Assembly (NCBI GenBank): GCA_002482505.1
Contig: DLGD01000004.1
Location: forward strand, 1-45,993
Length of the DNA: 45,993 bases
DNA from: Christensenella sp. UBA7703
GTDB taxonomy: Bacteria; Bacillota; Clostridia; Christensenellales; CAG-138
Reading direction: 5' to 3'
Positions 32,147-40,139 of this stretch are shown here, one piece after another. Made by a program: the position numbers and the translations under genes. Under the pieces are notes generated by a model. It did not search any database. It saw nothing but the letters and a program-made list of their open reading frames with translations, and was not told the origin of the DNA. Positions within the stretch are counted from its first letter, which is position 1; each line of letters begins with the position of its first letter.

Positions 32147-32361
32147 GCCCGCAAAGCTCGATGGGGGGAAAGAGCTCTGCGGGCCTATGCTGTTGCGTTG
32201 CGGCAGTGGAAAGAGGGGGGGATGGTGTACTCCCGCTACGCAACCATGCGGATTCGCAGGGAGGAGGCGCCATGGGAGAGGCGATTGGCCCTGCGAAGGT
32301 GCACGCTTAGGGAAGATATGGCGAGGATTGGGAGATTCCGTTGGCTGGCAAATGAATTGCC
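32147..32361. ncRNA. Candidate structured RNA with four strong stems
   Basis: Four stems pack into about 215 non-coding bases between the HD-GYP terminator and the MacB-like gene. Stem 1 is 32147-32159 with 32172-32184 (13 bp, one mismatch). Stem 2 is 32192-32203 with 32233-32244 (11 pairs, one T-T mismatch). Stem 3 is 32253-32261 with 32289-32297 (9 perfect pairs) with an inner CGCC/GGCG. Stem 4 is 32347-32351 with 32357-32361. The loops are G-rich on the plus strand and C-rich on the minus strand (CCCCCC, CCCCCCC, CCTCC), like anti-ribosome-site loops of some small RNAs. The strand is undecided; the minus strand would place it in the 3' end of the exporter transcript. No known RNA family was recognised. 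Confidence 0.45.
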
Positions 32362-32379
32362 GAATGCATGGATCTAGCC

Positions 32380-33549
32380 TTAACCCTCATACCGAAGGGC
32401 TTCGATCGGGTGTTTGTTTGCCGCCTTGTTTGCGGGATACAGTCCGAAGATGAGCCCGATGGCGGAGGCAAAACCGACCGCGAGAAGCACCACACCAAGG
32501 GACATCGAGAACGTGATCGTCTTAGCAACCACCGTTGCAATCTCGAGAATCACCCAGGACAGCGCAAGCCCCAATAGACAGCCCATTAGGGAAACCATCA
32601 GCGCTTCGATGAGGAATTGCATCATGATGCTTTTCTTGCCCGCGCCAATGGCTTTACGAATGCCGATTTCCTTTGTACGCTCCGTCACGGAAACCAGCAT
32701 AATGTTCATGATGCCGATACCGCCGACAAGGAGCGAAATTGCCGCAATGCCGCCGAGCAGCAGCGAAAGCGTGCCCGTGACCGTGCCCATCGCGTCCGAA
32801 ATGCTGCTCATGTTCATCAGCCGGAACGCGTCCTTGTCCTGATGGAACCGCGTGAGCATGAAACTCTTGACTTGGCTTTCCGTGTCGTCCGTATTGCCCG
32901 AGGGGGAAACCGACAGCGCAGTGACATACGGCTCATCCGCCATGCGGGATTCGACTGTAAACGGCGCATACGCGGAGTATCCGCCGATCATGGAGGCAAA
33001 GAGAGAAGTATCCTCCTCCAGAACACCGACGACGAGGAAATTGCGCCCCCCGATGGTAATCTGTTCACCAACCGCGTCGGCTTTGCCAAACAGTTCCTCG
33101 GCCGTGTTGTAGGCAAGCACTGTCACATAGGAGGCATTCTCCACGTCCGCACTCTTGAGGAAGCGGCCGTATTTCAGTTTCAGCCCCTGTACATTATAAT
33201 ACGCCGGGGTTGTGCCATACAAGGAAACCGACACGTCCGAATAACCGAATTTTGCGGTGGTGTTCATGCTGCCGGAAGGGGCGGCATCGCCAACTGCGCT
33301 GAGGGATGCAATCTCGTCGAGATCCTCCAACCGAATCGGAGAACCCTTGTCGTCCCGCACGTTGACGGTGACCATGTCGTTGCCTAGCGCGGTGATTTCA
33401 CTCGTGACCGCGCCGGTAGCCCCGTTGACGAGGGAGACCAGCACCACGAGCGCGACCACGCCGATAATGATGCCAAGCATGGTCAGAAACGAACGCAGTT
33501 TGTTGGAGGTGATTGCCTCCCAAGCCATCTTGATCGATTGCAGAATCAT
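32380..33549 (-). CDS. MacB/FtsX-type ABC transporter permease
   Basis: A 389-residue membrane protein of the MacB_PCD/FtsX type: one helix near residues 20-45 (FLTMLGIIIGVVALVVLVSLV), a large outer domain of about 210 residues, then three C-terminal helices. With the ATPase and the MacA-like protein it should form a tripartite efflux pump or mechanotransmission complex for peptides, lipids or drugs. NKLRSFLTMLGIIIGV is the family's start block. Its start overlaps the stop of the ATPase gene (ATGA). It is the last gene of the operon; downstream lies the candidate structured RNA. Confidence 0.92.
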   Translation of the reverse strand: MILQSIKMAWEAITSNKLRSFLTMLGIIIGVVALVVLVSLVNGATGAVTSEITALGNDMVTVNVRDDKGSPIRLEDLDEIASLSAVGDAAPSGSMNTTAKFGYSDVSVSLYGTTPAYYNVQGLKLKYGRFLKSADVENASYVTVLAYNTAEELFGKADAVGEQITIGGRNFLVVGVLEEDTSLFASMIGGYSAYAPFTVESRMADEPYVTALSVSPSGNTDDTESQVKSFMLTRFHQDKDAFRLMNMSSISDAMGTVTGTLSLLLGGIAAISLLVGGIGIMNIMLVSVTERTKEIGIRKAIGAGKKSIMMQFLIEALMVSLMGCLLGLALSWVILEIATVVAKTITFSMSLGVVLLAVGFASAIGLIFGLYPANKAANKHPIEALRYEG

Positions 33550-34235
33550 GCGCCCACCTCCGATACGCGCCCGTCCATAATACGGATGCGCCTCTGCGCC
33601 TGTTTTGCGATCTCCTCGTTGTGCGTGATGAGCACAATTGTGTCGCCCGCGCGGTGCAGTTCGTGAAAGAGCGCCATAATGTCGTCGCCGGTCTTGCTAT
33701 CGAGGTTGCCGGTTGGTTCGTCGGCAAGTAAAATTGCGGGATCGGTCGCCAATGCACGGGCGATTGCCACGCGCTGCTGTTGACCGCCAGAGAGCTCGGA
33801 GGGCTTGTGGCTGCTGCGGTCGCTTAGGCCAACACGGTCCAGCGCGCGCTGCGCCTGCGCCTTTCGTTCGTTGAGATGGAGCCGCTGATAGATCAGCGGG
33901 AGCTCCACGTTGGAGAGCGCGCTCATGCGCGAAAGCAGGTTGAAGTTCTGGAAGATGAAACCGATCTTCTTATTTCGGATTTTTGCCAGTTCTTCCTCGG
34001 AATACTGCTCAATCGATTGCCCGTCGAGGATATACTCGCCGCTGTCCGCCACGTCAAGGCAGCCGATGATGTTCATCAGCGTGCTTTTTCCGCTGCCGGA
34101 AGGGCCGATGATGCTTACAAATTCACCTTCGCGGATGGTCAGGTTCGCGCCGTCCAGCGCGCGCACCTCCTCTCCGCCGACCGAATACACCTTTGTGATG
34201 CCGGTCATGGTGATGATGGGTTTACCGCTTGCCAT
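33546..34235 (-). CDS. MacB/LolD-type ABC transporter ATP-binding protein
   Basis: A 229-residue ABC ATPase of the MacB/LolD/SalX subfamily. Walker A is GPSGSGKST (44-52), the signature LSGGQ (148-152), Walker B ILLADEP (168-174) followed by TGNLDSKTG, typical of this group, and the switch histidine is in LITHN. It drives the permease encoded next, whose start overlaps its stop. It starts two bases after the MacA-like gene ends. Confidence 0.96.
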   Translation of the reverse strand: MASGKPIITMTGITKVYSVGGEEVRALDGANLTIREGEFVSIIGPSGSGKSTLMNIIGCLDVADSGEYILDGQSIEQYSEEELAKIRNKKIGFIFQNFNLLSRMSALSNVELPLIYQRLHLNERKAQAQRALDRVGLSDRSSHKPSELSGGQQQRVAIARALATDPAILLADEPTGNLDSKTGDDIMALFHELHRAGDTIVLITHNEEIAKQAQRRIRIMDGRVSEVGA

Positions 34236-34237
34236 GA

Positions 34238-35788
34238 TCAGTTACCCCCGATGGTCGGATAACCGTTCTCTTCCGCATAGGCGTTTCTGCGCGCCATCAT
34301 GGCGGCGAGCTGCGTGTTTCCGCTCGTATCCAGATACCAAATCTGATCGCCCGCGACAAGCCCGCTCGTGACCTCTGCGTTCGTTCCGTCGGAAAGGCCG
34401 GTCGTGATATCCCTGCGCTCATATGCGCCGGATGCGTTCTTGACGTTCACATATTCGCCCGTGGAGTCTTCCATGATGCGCGCAACGGGAATCAGAGGCA
34501 CATTTTCTTTTTTGGAGGTGAGCACGACGGCGCTGCCGTTCATGCCTTCCAAGAGGCGGGTATCAAAGCTTAGCGTGACCTCGACCGGATAGGTTGTGAT
34601 GCTGCCGCTGACTGTGCCGATGCGGGAGATATGGCTCACCGTTGCGGGGAAGCTCTCGCCGGGGTATGCGTCGAGCGTGACGGTTGCGCTCTGCGCGAGG
34701 GCGACCGCGTCAATATCGAGCTCATCCGCATCGATCACGAGCTTCACCGCGCCGCCGGTATGGAGGACAAACGCGTCCGTCATGCCGTCGCTGGCGGTGG
34801 AGGCCGCAACGTCGGTGTTTTTCACGATCTTTACCTCGCCGATCGTGCCGTCGACGGGGGCAATCACACGCGGGTCTTGCATGTAGGAAAGCAGCTGCGC
34901 ATAGAGCGCGGCCTTCTCGGCACGGTCTGCAAAGGCGGTATTATAGCTCGCGGTTGCAGGCGCGTTTTCCAGAGAGAAGAGCTTGTTGTTTGCGTAGACA
35001 AGCGTGTTCTCTTCTACGTCGATGCTTGTGATCTCGCCGCCGGAGGCGAGCACGGCAACGGGCGCGTGGATCTCCAGCGTGCCTTCGCCAAGGAGTGTTT
35101 CGCCATCATAAACCCCGGCCTTTGCCAGATATGGCGTGCCGTTGTCCGTCAGCGTAACGAGATAGCCAGTTGCGGTCTTTTCCGCGATCATGCCGGTTGT
35201 TTTTCCGCCGTCCCAGCGGACGGAGACCTTCGAATAGAGCGTAAGAAGCGCATCGGTCTCGAGAGAAACCTGCATCTTTTCGTCACTTGAGAGCAACGCC
35301 AGCGCGCCGAACTCGCGAATCACGTCGCGCGCTTCGCTGCCGATGGTCGCGGGCAGATATTTCACGCGGCCGCGCACGGGGGCCTTCACCTGTGTGACGG
35401 TATTGCGCGTTGCAATCTGGCGATCCAGTGAACTCAGCTCCGTGTTGGTCTTTGCCGCAAGGTCGCGCAGGGAGTCGACATCCAGCGTGGCCAATACGTC
35501 GCCTGCCTTCACGATATCGCCTGTTTTTGCGCTTACGCTTTCCACGCGCACGCCGGCGGGGAGTTTCAGTGTCTCGCTGTCCGAGGCGGTGAGGCGGCCG
35601 CTGCCGGTAATCGTCCGCTCGACGGTGCCGTTTTCAACCGTGTAGGCAGCATAGACGGGTTCCGCTGCGCGTTTGATTGCGCTGCTGAGCAGCAATAAGC
35701 CGACCGCAATGGTGACGACAACCGCGATCAATACCCAGAGCCACACACGGGATTTCTTCTTTTTTTGAACAGGGGTTTTGCTTTCCAT
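34238..35788 (-). CDS. MacA-like HlyD-family periplasmic adaptor
   Basis: A 516-residue membrane-fusion protein: one N-terminal membrane helix (about 14-33), a biotinyl-lipoyl-like hairpin domain (for example LPAGVRVESVSAKTGDIVKAGDVLATLD), a very short coiled region, and a long beta-rich part with two further similar segments (APVRGRVKYLP and APVDGTIGEVKIV), which makes it longer than usual MacA proteins. In Gram-positive bacteria it acts at the outer face of the cytoplasmic membrane. The ribosome site (AAAGGA) is about 12 bases before the ATG. The gene lies 163 bases downstream of the histidine-kinase gene. Confidence 0.9.
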   Translation of the reverse strand: MESKTPVQKKKKSRVWLWVLIAVVVTIAVGLLLLSSAIKRAAEPVYAAYTVENGTVERTITGSGRLTASDSETLKLPAGVRVESVSAKTGDIVKAGDVLATLDVDSLRDLAAKTNTELSSLDRQIATRNTVTQVKAPVRGRVKYLPATIGSEARDVIREFGALALLSSDEKMQVSLETDALLTLYSKVSVRWDGGKTTGMIAEKTATGYLVTLTDNGTPYLAKAGVYDGETLLGEGTLEIHAPVAVLASGGEITSIDVEENTLVYANNKLFSLENAPATASYNTAFADRAEKAALYAQLLSYMQDPRVIAPVDGTIGEVKIVKNTDVAASTASDGMTDAFVLHTGGAVKLVIDADELDIDAVALAQSATVTLDAYPGESFPATVSHISRIGTVSGSITTYPVEVTLSFDTRLLEGMNGSAVVLTSKKENVPLIPVARIMEDSTGEYVNVKNASGAYERRDITTGLSDGTNAEVTSGLVAGDQIWYLDTSGNTQLAAMMARRNAYAEENGYPTIGGN

Positions 35789-35814
35789 AGGGTTAAGGAT
35801 TCCTTTCCGTCATA

Positions 35815-35835
35815 GCTCCGGTTAGTTTCCGGAGC
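35815..35835. other. Leader hairpin upstream of the MacA-like gene
   Basis: A perfect 7-bp stem GCTCCGG / CCGGAGC with a 7-base loop, 27 bases before the start codon on the minus strand. It sits in the short gap between the kinase and the exporter genes. Whether it is a regulatory structure or a transcript-processing site is unknown. Confidence 0.5.
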
Positions 35836-35950
35836 GTGTATTTCTATATTTTTCGCGCCTATCGTAACGGGCGAACGTGAACGGAACAAAAACTGTTCCG
35901 GGTTAAATTTGTCATTTTCGTGAAACACAGGCAAACGTACTCAAACCCAC

Positions 35951-37009
35951 TCAGCTAAGCGGAAGTTCGACCGTAAACGCGGTCCCCGCGCCCTCTTCGC
36001 TCTGGCAGCGGATGTCTCCGCCGTGAAGCGTGACCACGCGCCGCGCGATGGAAAGTCCCAGCCCGTTGCCGGAGGCCGCGTGGGAAAGATCGCCTTGATA
36101 AAACTTATCGAATATATGTCGCTGTGATTCCGGCGAGATGCCATAGCCGTCATCGCGAATCACAAACACGGCAGTGCGCTCGTTTTTCTGTAGCCGGATG
36201 TCAACGCAGCCGCCCTCCGGCGTGAACTTCACCGCGTTGTCGATGAGGTTGAGCCAAACCTGGCTTAAGAGCTCTTCGTCGCCTTCCAGTGTAACCTCGT
36301 CCAGCTCCACGTTCAGGTTGAGCCGCCGTAACTCCCATTTGTTCTCAAAAAGCAGCACACATCTGCGCACCTGCTCCGTGAGGTCAAAGCGCGCGCGGGA
36401 AGCCAGAATCGCCTGTTTTTCCACGCGGGAAAGGTTCAACACGTTGGTGGCAAGCTGCGCCAGGCGCGAGGATTCGTGGATGATGATGTCGAGATATTCC
36501 TGCCGCTGCTCCGGCGCGAGGTCGTCGTGCTTTAGCTCCTCAGCAAATCCTTTGATGGAGACGATCGGGGTCTTGAACTCGTGCGAAAAATTATCGACAA
36601 AATCGGCGCGTAGCATCTCGATGCCCCCCAGCTCCTCCGCCATGCGGTTGAAGCTATTTGCAAGCTCCGTAAATGCGCTTGGGCCAAGCAGGTGCAGCCG
36701 CACAGAGAAATCGCCCGCAGCAAGACGATTGGTCGCGTCGATTACGCGGCGCAGGGGCTTGAGCGGGAAGCGGCTGATCATGAACGAAACCACCGTGCCG
36801 ACCACGACGCTGATGACGAGTAGAACAAAGATTGGCACCATCGGTTCCTGCCGGGAGAGTTTTGCAAGATTGAGCGCATTCGTGCGGATCAGCAGCACGC
36901 CGACGATGAAGATCAGCACGGAGGTAATGATCAAAATCAAGAATACGATGGCCGAGAATAATACGGTGAGGCCAAAGCGCTGGCGGAAGGTTTTCTGTGT
37001 CTGTTTCAT
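35951..37009 (-). CDS. Two-component sensor histidine kinase
   Basis: A 352-residue sensor kinase with two membrane helices (about 15-41 and 57-78) separated by a very short outer loop, so it may sense within the membrane, like BceS/intramembrane-sensing kinases. A HAMP domain (about 79-130) is followed by the H-box NFSHEFKTPI with phospho-acceptor His143, the N-box LIDNAVKFT, and nucleotide-binding glycine motifs DDGYGIS and GNGLGLSIA. Its start overlaps the response-regulator stop (ATGA), and the MacA/MacB-like exporter lies downstream. The layout fits a stress sensor that controls its own exporter. Confidence 0.92.
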   Translation of the reverse strand: MKQTQKTFRQRFGLTVLFSAIVFLILIITSVLIFIVGVLLIRTNALNLAKLSRQEPMVPIFVLLVISVVVGTVVSFMISRFPLKPLRRVIDATNRLAAGDFSVRLHLLGPSAFTELANSFNRMAEELGGIEMLRADFVDNFSHEFKTPIVSIKGFAEELKHDDLAPEQRQEYLDIIIHESSRLAQLATNVLNLSRVEKQAILASRARFDLTEQVRRCVLLFENKWELRRLNLNVELDEVTLEGDEELLSQVWLNLIDNAVKFTPEGGCVDIRLQKNERTAVFVIRDDGYGISPESQRHIFDKFYQGDLSHAASGNGLGLSIARRVVTLHGGDIRCQSEEGAGTAFTVELPLS

Positions 37010-37680
37010 GCCTTTTTCACCGCCTTGTAGCCAAGCCCGCGCACGGAGACCAGCTCAAACTCCGGATAGCATTCAAATCGCCTGCGCAGGCGGTTGATGT
37101 GTACATTGACCGTCGTGTCGCCGCTTTCGGATTCCATACCCCAGATCTCATCCATCAGTTGGATGCGCGTGAAGATTTTGTCAGGGTAGGAGAGCAGCTT
37201 GTAGAGCAGATAAAACTCCTTTTGCGGGAGGGTTTGATGATCCTCCCCGCGTGTAACGGTCAGAGAATCATATTCCAGCTCGACCGCGCCAATGGTAAGC
37301 TTGCGTTCGCTGATGATGCGGGAACGCCTGAGCAACGCCTTGATGCGAAGGAGCATCTCCTCTGTGTCGACAGGCTTTGTCATGTAGTCGTCGGTGCCGG
37401 AGAGAAATCCCTTTCGTTTGTCCGCGGGAAGCTGCTTTGCCGTGACCATCAGGATCGGAAGCGTGTTTCCGGCGGCGCGCAGCTCGCCGGTCAACGCATA
37501 GCCGTCCATGCCGGGCATCATGATGTCCAGCAGAATCAGGTCGATATGGTTGGTGTCCAGAAGCTGAAGCGCTTCTTCTGCGTTGCTTGCGGTCAGGACG
37601 GAGTATTCCGCGCGCTCCAGAACGGCCTTCATCAGCTTTCTTGCGTTTGTGTCGTCCTCGACGACGAGAATGTGAAACAT
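37006..37680 (-). CDS. OmpR/PhoB-type response regulator
   Basis: A 224-residue regulator. The receiver domain (1-118) has the acidic pocket EDD at 8-10, phospho-acceptor Asp52 in LLDIMMPGMDG, and Lys in MTKPVD. The winged-helix DNA-binding domain (about 125-222) ends with the typical VNVHINRLRRRFE and VRGLGYKAV. GAGGGA lies 7 bases before the ATG. It leads a two-gene unit with the kinase and probably controls the exporter operon downstream. Confidence 0.95.
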   Translation of the reverse strand: MFHILVVEDDTNARKLMKAVLERAEYSVLTASNAEEALQLLDTNHIDLILLDIMMPGMDGYALTGELRAAGNTLPILMVTAKQLPADKRKGFLSGTDDYMTKPVDTEEMLLRIKALLRRSRIISERKLTIGAVELEYDSLTVTRGEDHQTLPQKEFYLLYKLLSYPDKIFTRIQLMDEIWGMESESGDTTVNVHINRLRRRFECYPEFELVSVRGLGYKAVKKA

Positions 37681-37851
37681 GGTGCTTCCCTCAGAACAAT
37701 CGGTTTGCGCTTTTTTGCGCGATGGCAGGGCTTGGCGGAAACATAAAATGGGCGCAACCGGGCGCGCCCTCTGATTCCAGTATAGTTAGAAAGATGAACG
37801 GAAGAAAAACAGGAAGCGTTCTTCGCGCAGGACAGAGTGCAAAAAAACGCC

Positions 37852-38103
37852 TTAGCCCTGAAGACCTGCCGACTGCCGTTCCATGTTTTCTACTACGATG
37901 TCGAAGATTTCGCCGAGCGATGCACAGTAGGCGAGAATTTCCCAGGGGCGGTTGGTGTGAAAGTGGATTTTAATCAGTGACTCGTCACCGACGGCAAGCA
38001 GGCTGTCGCCCTCAAAATTTGCGGTAATATAATCGAAAATCTCATCCTCGTTGAGCTGTTCGCCCGCGAGCAACAGCTGTGTGTCAAATTTAAACTCCAG
38101 CAT
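37852..38103 (-). CDS. Small protein like the C-terminal part of FakA/DAK-type kinases
   Basis: An 83-residue protein. The C-terminal half (SLIKIHFHTNRPWEILAYC followed by GEIFDIVVENM) closely resembles the last segment of fatty-acid kinase FakA/YloV and DhaK-like proteins, where K-I-H-x-H-T-x-x-P begins the final domain. The kinase domain is absent. The N-terminus (FKFDTQLLLAGEQLNEDEIFDYIT) also fits such stand-alone 'kinase to dihydroxyacetone kinase'-type small proteins in Clostridia. It could be a regulatory module or act with a separate kinase. AAAGGAG precedes the ATG, and a promoter with TTGCCT and TATGAT lies at 38156-38185. Confidence 0.75.
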   Translation of the reverse strand: MLEFKFDTQLLLAGEQLNEDEIFDYITANFEGDSLLAVGDESLIKIHFHTNRPWEILAYCASLGEIFDIVVENMERQSAGLQG

Positions 38104-38155
38104 GGTCGTTGTCTCCTTTGTGCGGTTTGATGAAACGAAATCATGGGTAATTTTT

Positions 38156-38185
38156 ATCATAACACCATTGATACGCGGCAGGCAA
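38156..38185 (-). promoter_or_regulatory. Promoter of the small FakA-C-terminus-like gene
   Basis: On the minus strand TTGCCT (38180-38185), 18 bases, TATGAT (38156-38161), 52 bases before the start codon. Confidence 0.5.
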
Positions 38186-38263
38186 GCAAACGCAGGATTG
38201 ATCGCGTAATGACACGGTTTCTTGCGCAATGCAGACCTCCTGAACACCTGGATTGCTCTTGCA

Positions 38264-38287
38264 AAAAACCGCCTCATGGCGGTTTTT
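38264..38287 (-). terminator. Terminator of the flavin reductase operon
   Basis: A perfect 10-bp stem AAAAACCGCC / GGCGGTTTTT with a 4-base loop; on the minus strand it ends in six Ts, 10 bases past the stop. Confidence 0.9.
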
Positions 38288-38297
38288 GCTGTTCTTG

Positions 38298-39221
38298 CTA
38301 TTTCTTCTCGCTGCTCCGTTTGTCGCGGATAATCGCCATATGGCTTTCTTCAATCACGCTCACGCCGTTTGCTTTTGCCCAATCCACACAGCCTTGCAGC
38401 GCGGCCTTGAGGAACACGCGCGGTACTTTGACGAGTGTCTTGCAGGCTGCCTCTGTGAATTGAATATTCGGATCCATGCGGCTTGCGGCATAGACCACGG
38501 TGGAAAGCTCCGCCTCTTTGCCTGCGGAGATACGCTCGGAAATCGGACGCGAAAAGCGGGTGTACCAGAAATGCGTGTTGTCGCGATAGCCGTAATCGAC
38601 CGGAACGCGGGGGAATGAATTTGCTTTTACTCCGCCGATGATTGCATTGTGGTAGCGTTCCTTCATGAGAATCTTGTCAATCTTGAGTATGAAATGCGCG
38701 CCAAACTTGCTCGTAATGCCATTAAAGCTGCGATAAGGCGGCTCAACACCTTCCAACTGGCCGACTTTTGCGATGTCCTCGTATGCGTTTTCTAAATCGC
38801 TCTGCCAGGTGCACTCAAATACCTGATATGCCTCCTGAATCACGAGCGGACGGGGAGCATCGCCCACCGCTTGCCCTTCTTCAAGAGTGAAGCGGCATTT
38901 GCCCATCTTTTCCTCGCAGGTTTCGCCGGGGAAACCAAGGCGAACGGCTTCCTTGAAGTTTGCGCGGCTGTCCTCAATGAAATTCAGTGCGCAGGTGCCG
39001 CTTCTGAGGATATTCTGCGCGGTGTTGGAGCTATTCCGGCTCTCCAGCAGCATGGCATAGTACTCTTTGCCGGCTACGTAATACGGAAAACAGAGCGAAT
39101 AGGAGCCCACCGATGTCTTTCCGGTTTCATTCAGCGTGGAGATGAGCACGGTTGGCATGGGAAAATAAGCCGATGTTTGATAAAAATTGTCGACGATGCG
39201 AAGATCTCGAAACGAACTCAT
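38298..39221 (-). CDS. Flavin reductase-like protein with a PCP_red-like C-terminal domain
   Basis: A 307-residue protein. Residues about 15-230 match the FMN-binding split-barrel flavin reductase-like fold: the FPMPTVLISTLNETGKTSVGSYS start and SSNTAQNILRSGTCALNFIE are typical, where the domain binds FMN. The C-terminal 55 residues (FTEAACKTLVKVP, CVDWAKANGVSVIEESH) look like a PCP_red-type domain, known from light-independent protochlorophyllide reductase B subunits and other redox proteins. The substrate is unknown. Its start overlaps the stop of the small membrane protein (ATGA), with GAGGAGG 9 bases upstream, and it is the last gene of a MarR-headed operon. Confidence 0.85.
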   Translation of the reverse strand: MSSFRDLRIVDNFYQTSAYFPMPTVLISTLNETGKTSVGSYSLCFPYYVAGKEYYAMLLESRNSSNTAQNILRSGTCALNFIEDSRANFKEAVRLGFPGETCEEKMGKCRFTLEEGQAVGDAPRPLVIQEAYQVFECTWQSDLENAYEDIAKVGQLEGVEPPYRSFNGITSKFGAHFILKIDKILMKERYHNAIIGGVKANSFPRVPVDYGYRDNTHFWYTRFSRPISERISAGKEAELSTVVYAASRMDPNIQFTEAACKTLVKVPRVFLKAALQGCVDWAKANGVSVIEESHMAIIRDKRSSEKK

Positions 39222-39481
39222 TCGTTATTGCCCTCCTCGGCAATGGATTTTTTATTCTTGTTGCGCATGCGGAGGATGTTTAACGTGATCAGTACCGCGA
39301 TGATCACAAGCTTAAGCCAAATGTTGATGGGCGCCCAGACGGCGATGACGACGAAACAGACGCCCAGAAGTGCATGACCGAGGAGGTTGCGCCAATCGGT
39401 CAGATAGGATTTCAGACCCGTCCAGATGTTTCGAAAAACAGTGCGTGCGGAAGTCGTTTCCGGTTCTTTTTGGTCGTTCAC
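39218..39481 (-). CDS. Small membrane protein of the flavin reductase operon
   Basis: An 87-residue protein with two close hydrophobic helices (about 34-51 and 54-70) and polar ends. It begins with GTG at 39479-39481, preceded by AAAGGGA. I do not recognise the family. It lies between the MarR gene (48 bases) and the flavin reductase gene (overlap), so it is part of that operon. Confidence 0.75.
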   Translation of the reverse strand: MNDQKEPETTSARTVFRNIWTGLKSYLTDWRNLLGHALLGVCFVVIAVWAPINIWLKLVIIAVLITLNILRMRNKNKKSIAEEGNNE

Positions 39482-39529
39482 AAAGTTCCCTTTCCAATTT
39501 CTTTTTTGATCTGCATTATCATAGCTTGC

Positions 39530-39967
39530 TTACTTATTTTGGTTCTTGTTTTGTTCTTTGAGGAGCAATGCAGCATCGATCAACTTGCTAATCGAGTCGT
39601 CAAACTGCTGCTGCTCGGCTTCGCTCAAGCTAGAGCACACCTCGGAAAACCATGTGTCGTAGATATGCATGCTGGTGCTGACGTTCGATTTTCCCGCGTC
39701 GGTGATTCGAATCCTGTTTTTGCGCCGGTTTTGACCGTCCTGTTCTCGCGCGACAAGCCCTTTGTCCTCCATCGCACGGAGCGCCTTGGCGACGGTCGTC
39801 TTGTCCAGCACCAATGCGTTCGCGATCATGTCCTGCGAAACCTGGTCATGAAAGCATAAAAACGTACAGATCGCATGCTCGGTATCGGAGAAGCCCGCGT
39901 CACGAATCTGTTCGTGCCCGAATTCTCTGCCGAGTTTGATGAGCATGCTCAACTTGGAAAACTGCAT
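39530..39967 (-). CDS. MarR family transcriptional regulator
   Basis: A 145-residue winged-helix regulator of the MarR family. The recognition region reads SQDMIANALVLDKTTVAKALRAMEDKGLVAREQDGQNRRKNRIRITDAG, with the family's beta-wing DGQNRRKNRIRIT. It probably represses its own operon (small membrane protein and flavin reductase) and responds to a phenolic or oxidising ligand; the ligand is unknown. Start: ATG at 39965-39967 with AAGGCGG upstream. A TTG 15 codons earlier falls inside the promoter and operator region, so it is unlikely. Confidence 0.92.
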   Translation of the reverse strand: MQFSKLSMLIKLGREFGHEQIRDAGFSDTEHAICTFLCFHDQVSQDMIANALVLDKTTVAKALRAMEDKGLVAREQDGQNRRKNRIRITDAGKSNVSTSMHIYDTWFSEVCSSLSEAEQQQFDDSISKLIDAALLLKEQNKNQNK

Positions 39968-39988
39968 ATTGCACCGCCTTAAATGTTG

Positions 39989-40002
39989 AACTACCAACAG
40001 TT
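39989..40002 (-). promoter_or_regulatory. Probable MarR operator
   Basis: The inverted repeat AACT-N6-AGTT lies just downstream of the promoter -10 and 21 bases before the MarR start. Its place over the transcript start fits self-repression. Confidence 0.55.
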
Positions 40003-40011
40003 GCGAATTCA

Positions 40012-40039
40012 ATTATAACCGTGTGCGCCGGAATGTCAA
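40012..40039 (-). promoter_or_regulatory. Promoter of the MarR operon
   Basis: On the minus strand TTGACA (40034-40039), 16 bases, TATAAT (40012-40017): both hexamers are consensus. Confidence 0.8.
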
Positions 40040-40085
40040 TAAAATACTTCATCAGGGGATAAACAAAGATTAAAGTGCCAAGGTG

Positions 40086-40116
40086 AAAAAACGCCGCAAC
40101 CATATTGGTCGCGGCG
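40086..40116 (-). terminator. Terminator of the membrane protein gene
   Basis: On the minus strand a 10-bp stem CGCCGCGACC / GGTTGCGGCG (one G-U pair) with a 5-base loop and six Ts, 23 bases past the stop at 40140. Confidence 0.88.
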
Positions 40117-40139
40117 AAGAGTAAATTGAATGGAATCCG

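Noticed and set aside
32222..32377. A 50-codon Arg-rich frame in the structured region
   Set aside because: A purine run resembles a ribosome site, but the frame crosses all inner stems and its Arg/Trp-rich product looks like chance reading of a structured sequence.
39690..39730. A GATTCGAATCC string resembling a tRNA T-arm
   Set aside because: It lies inside the MarR coding sequence and no acceptor, D or anticodon arms surround it.
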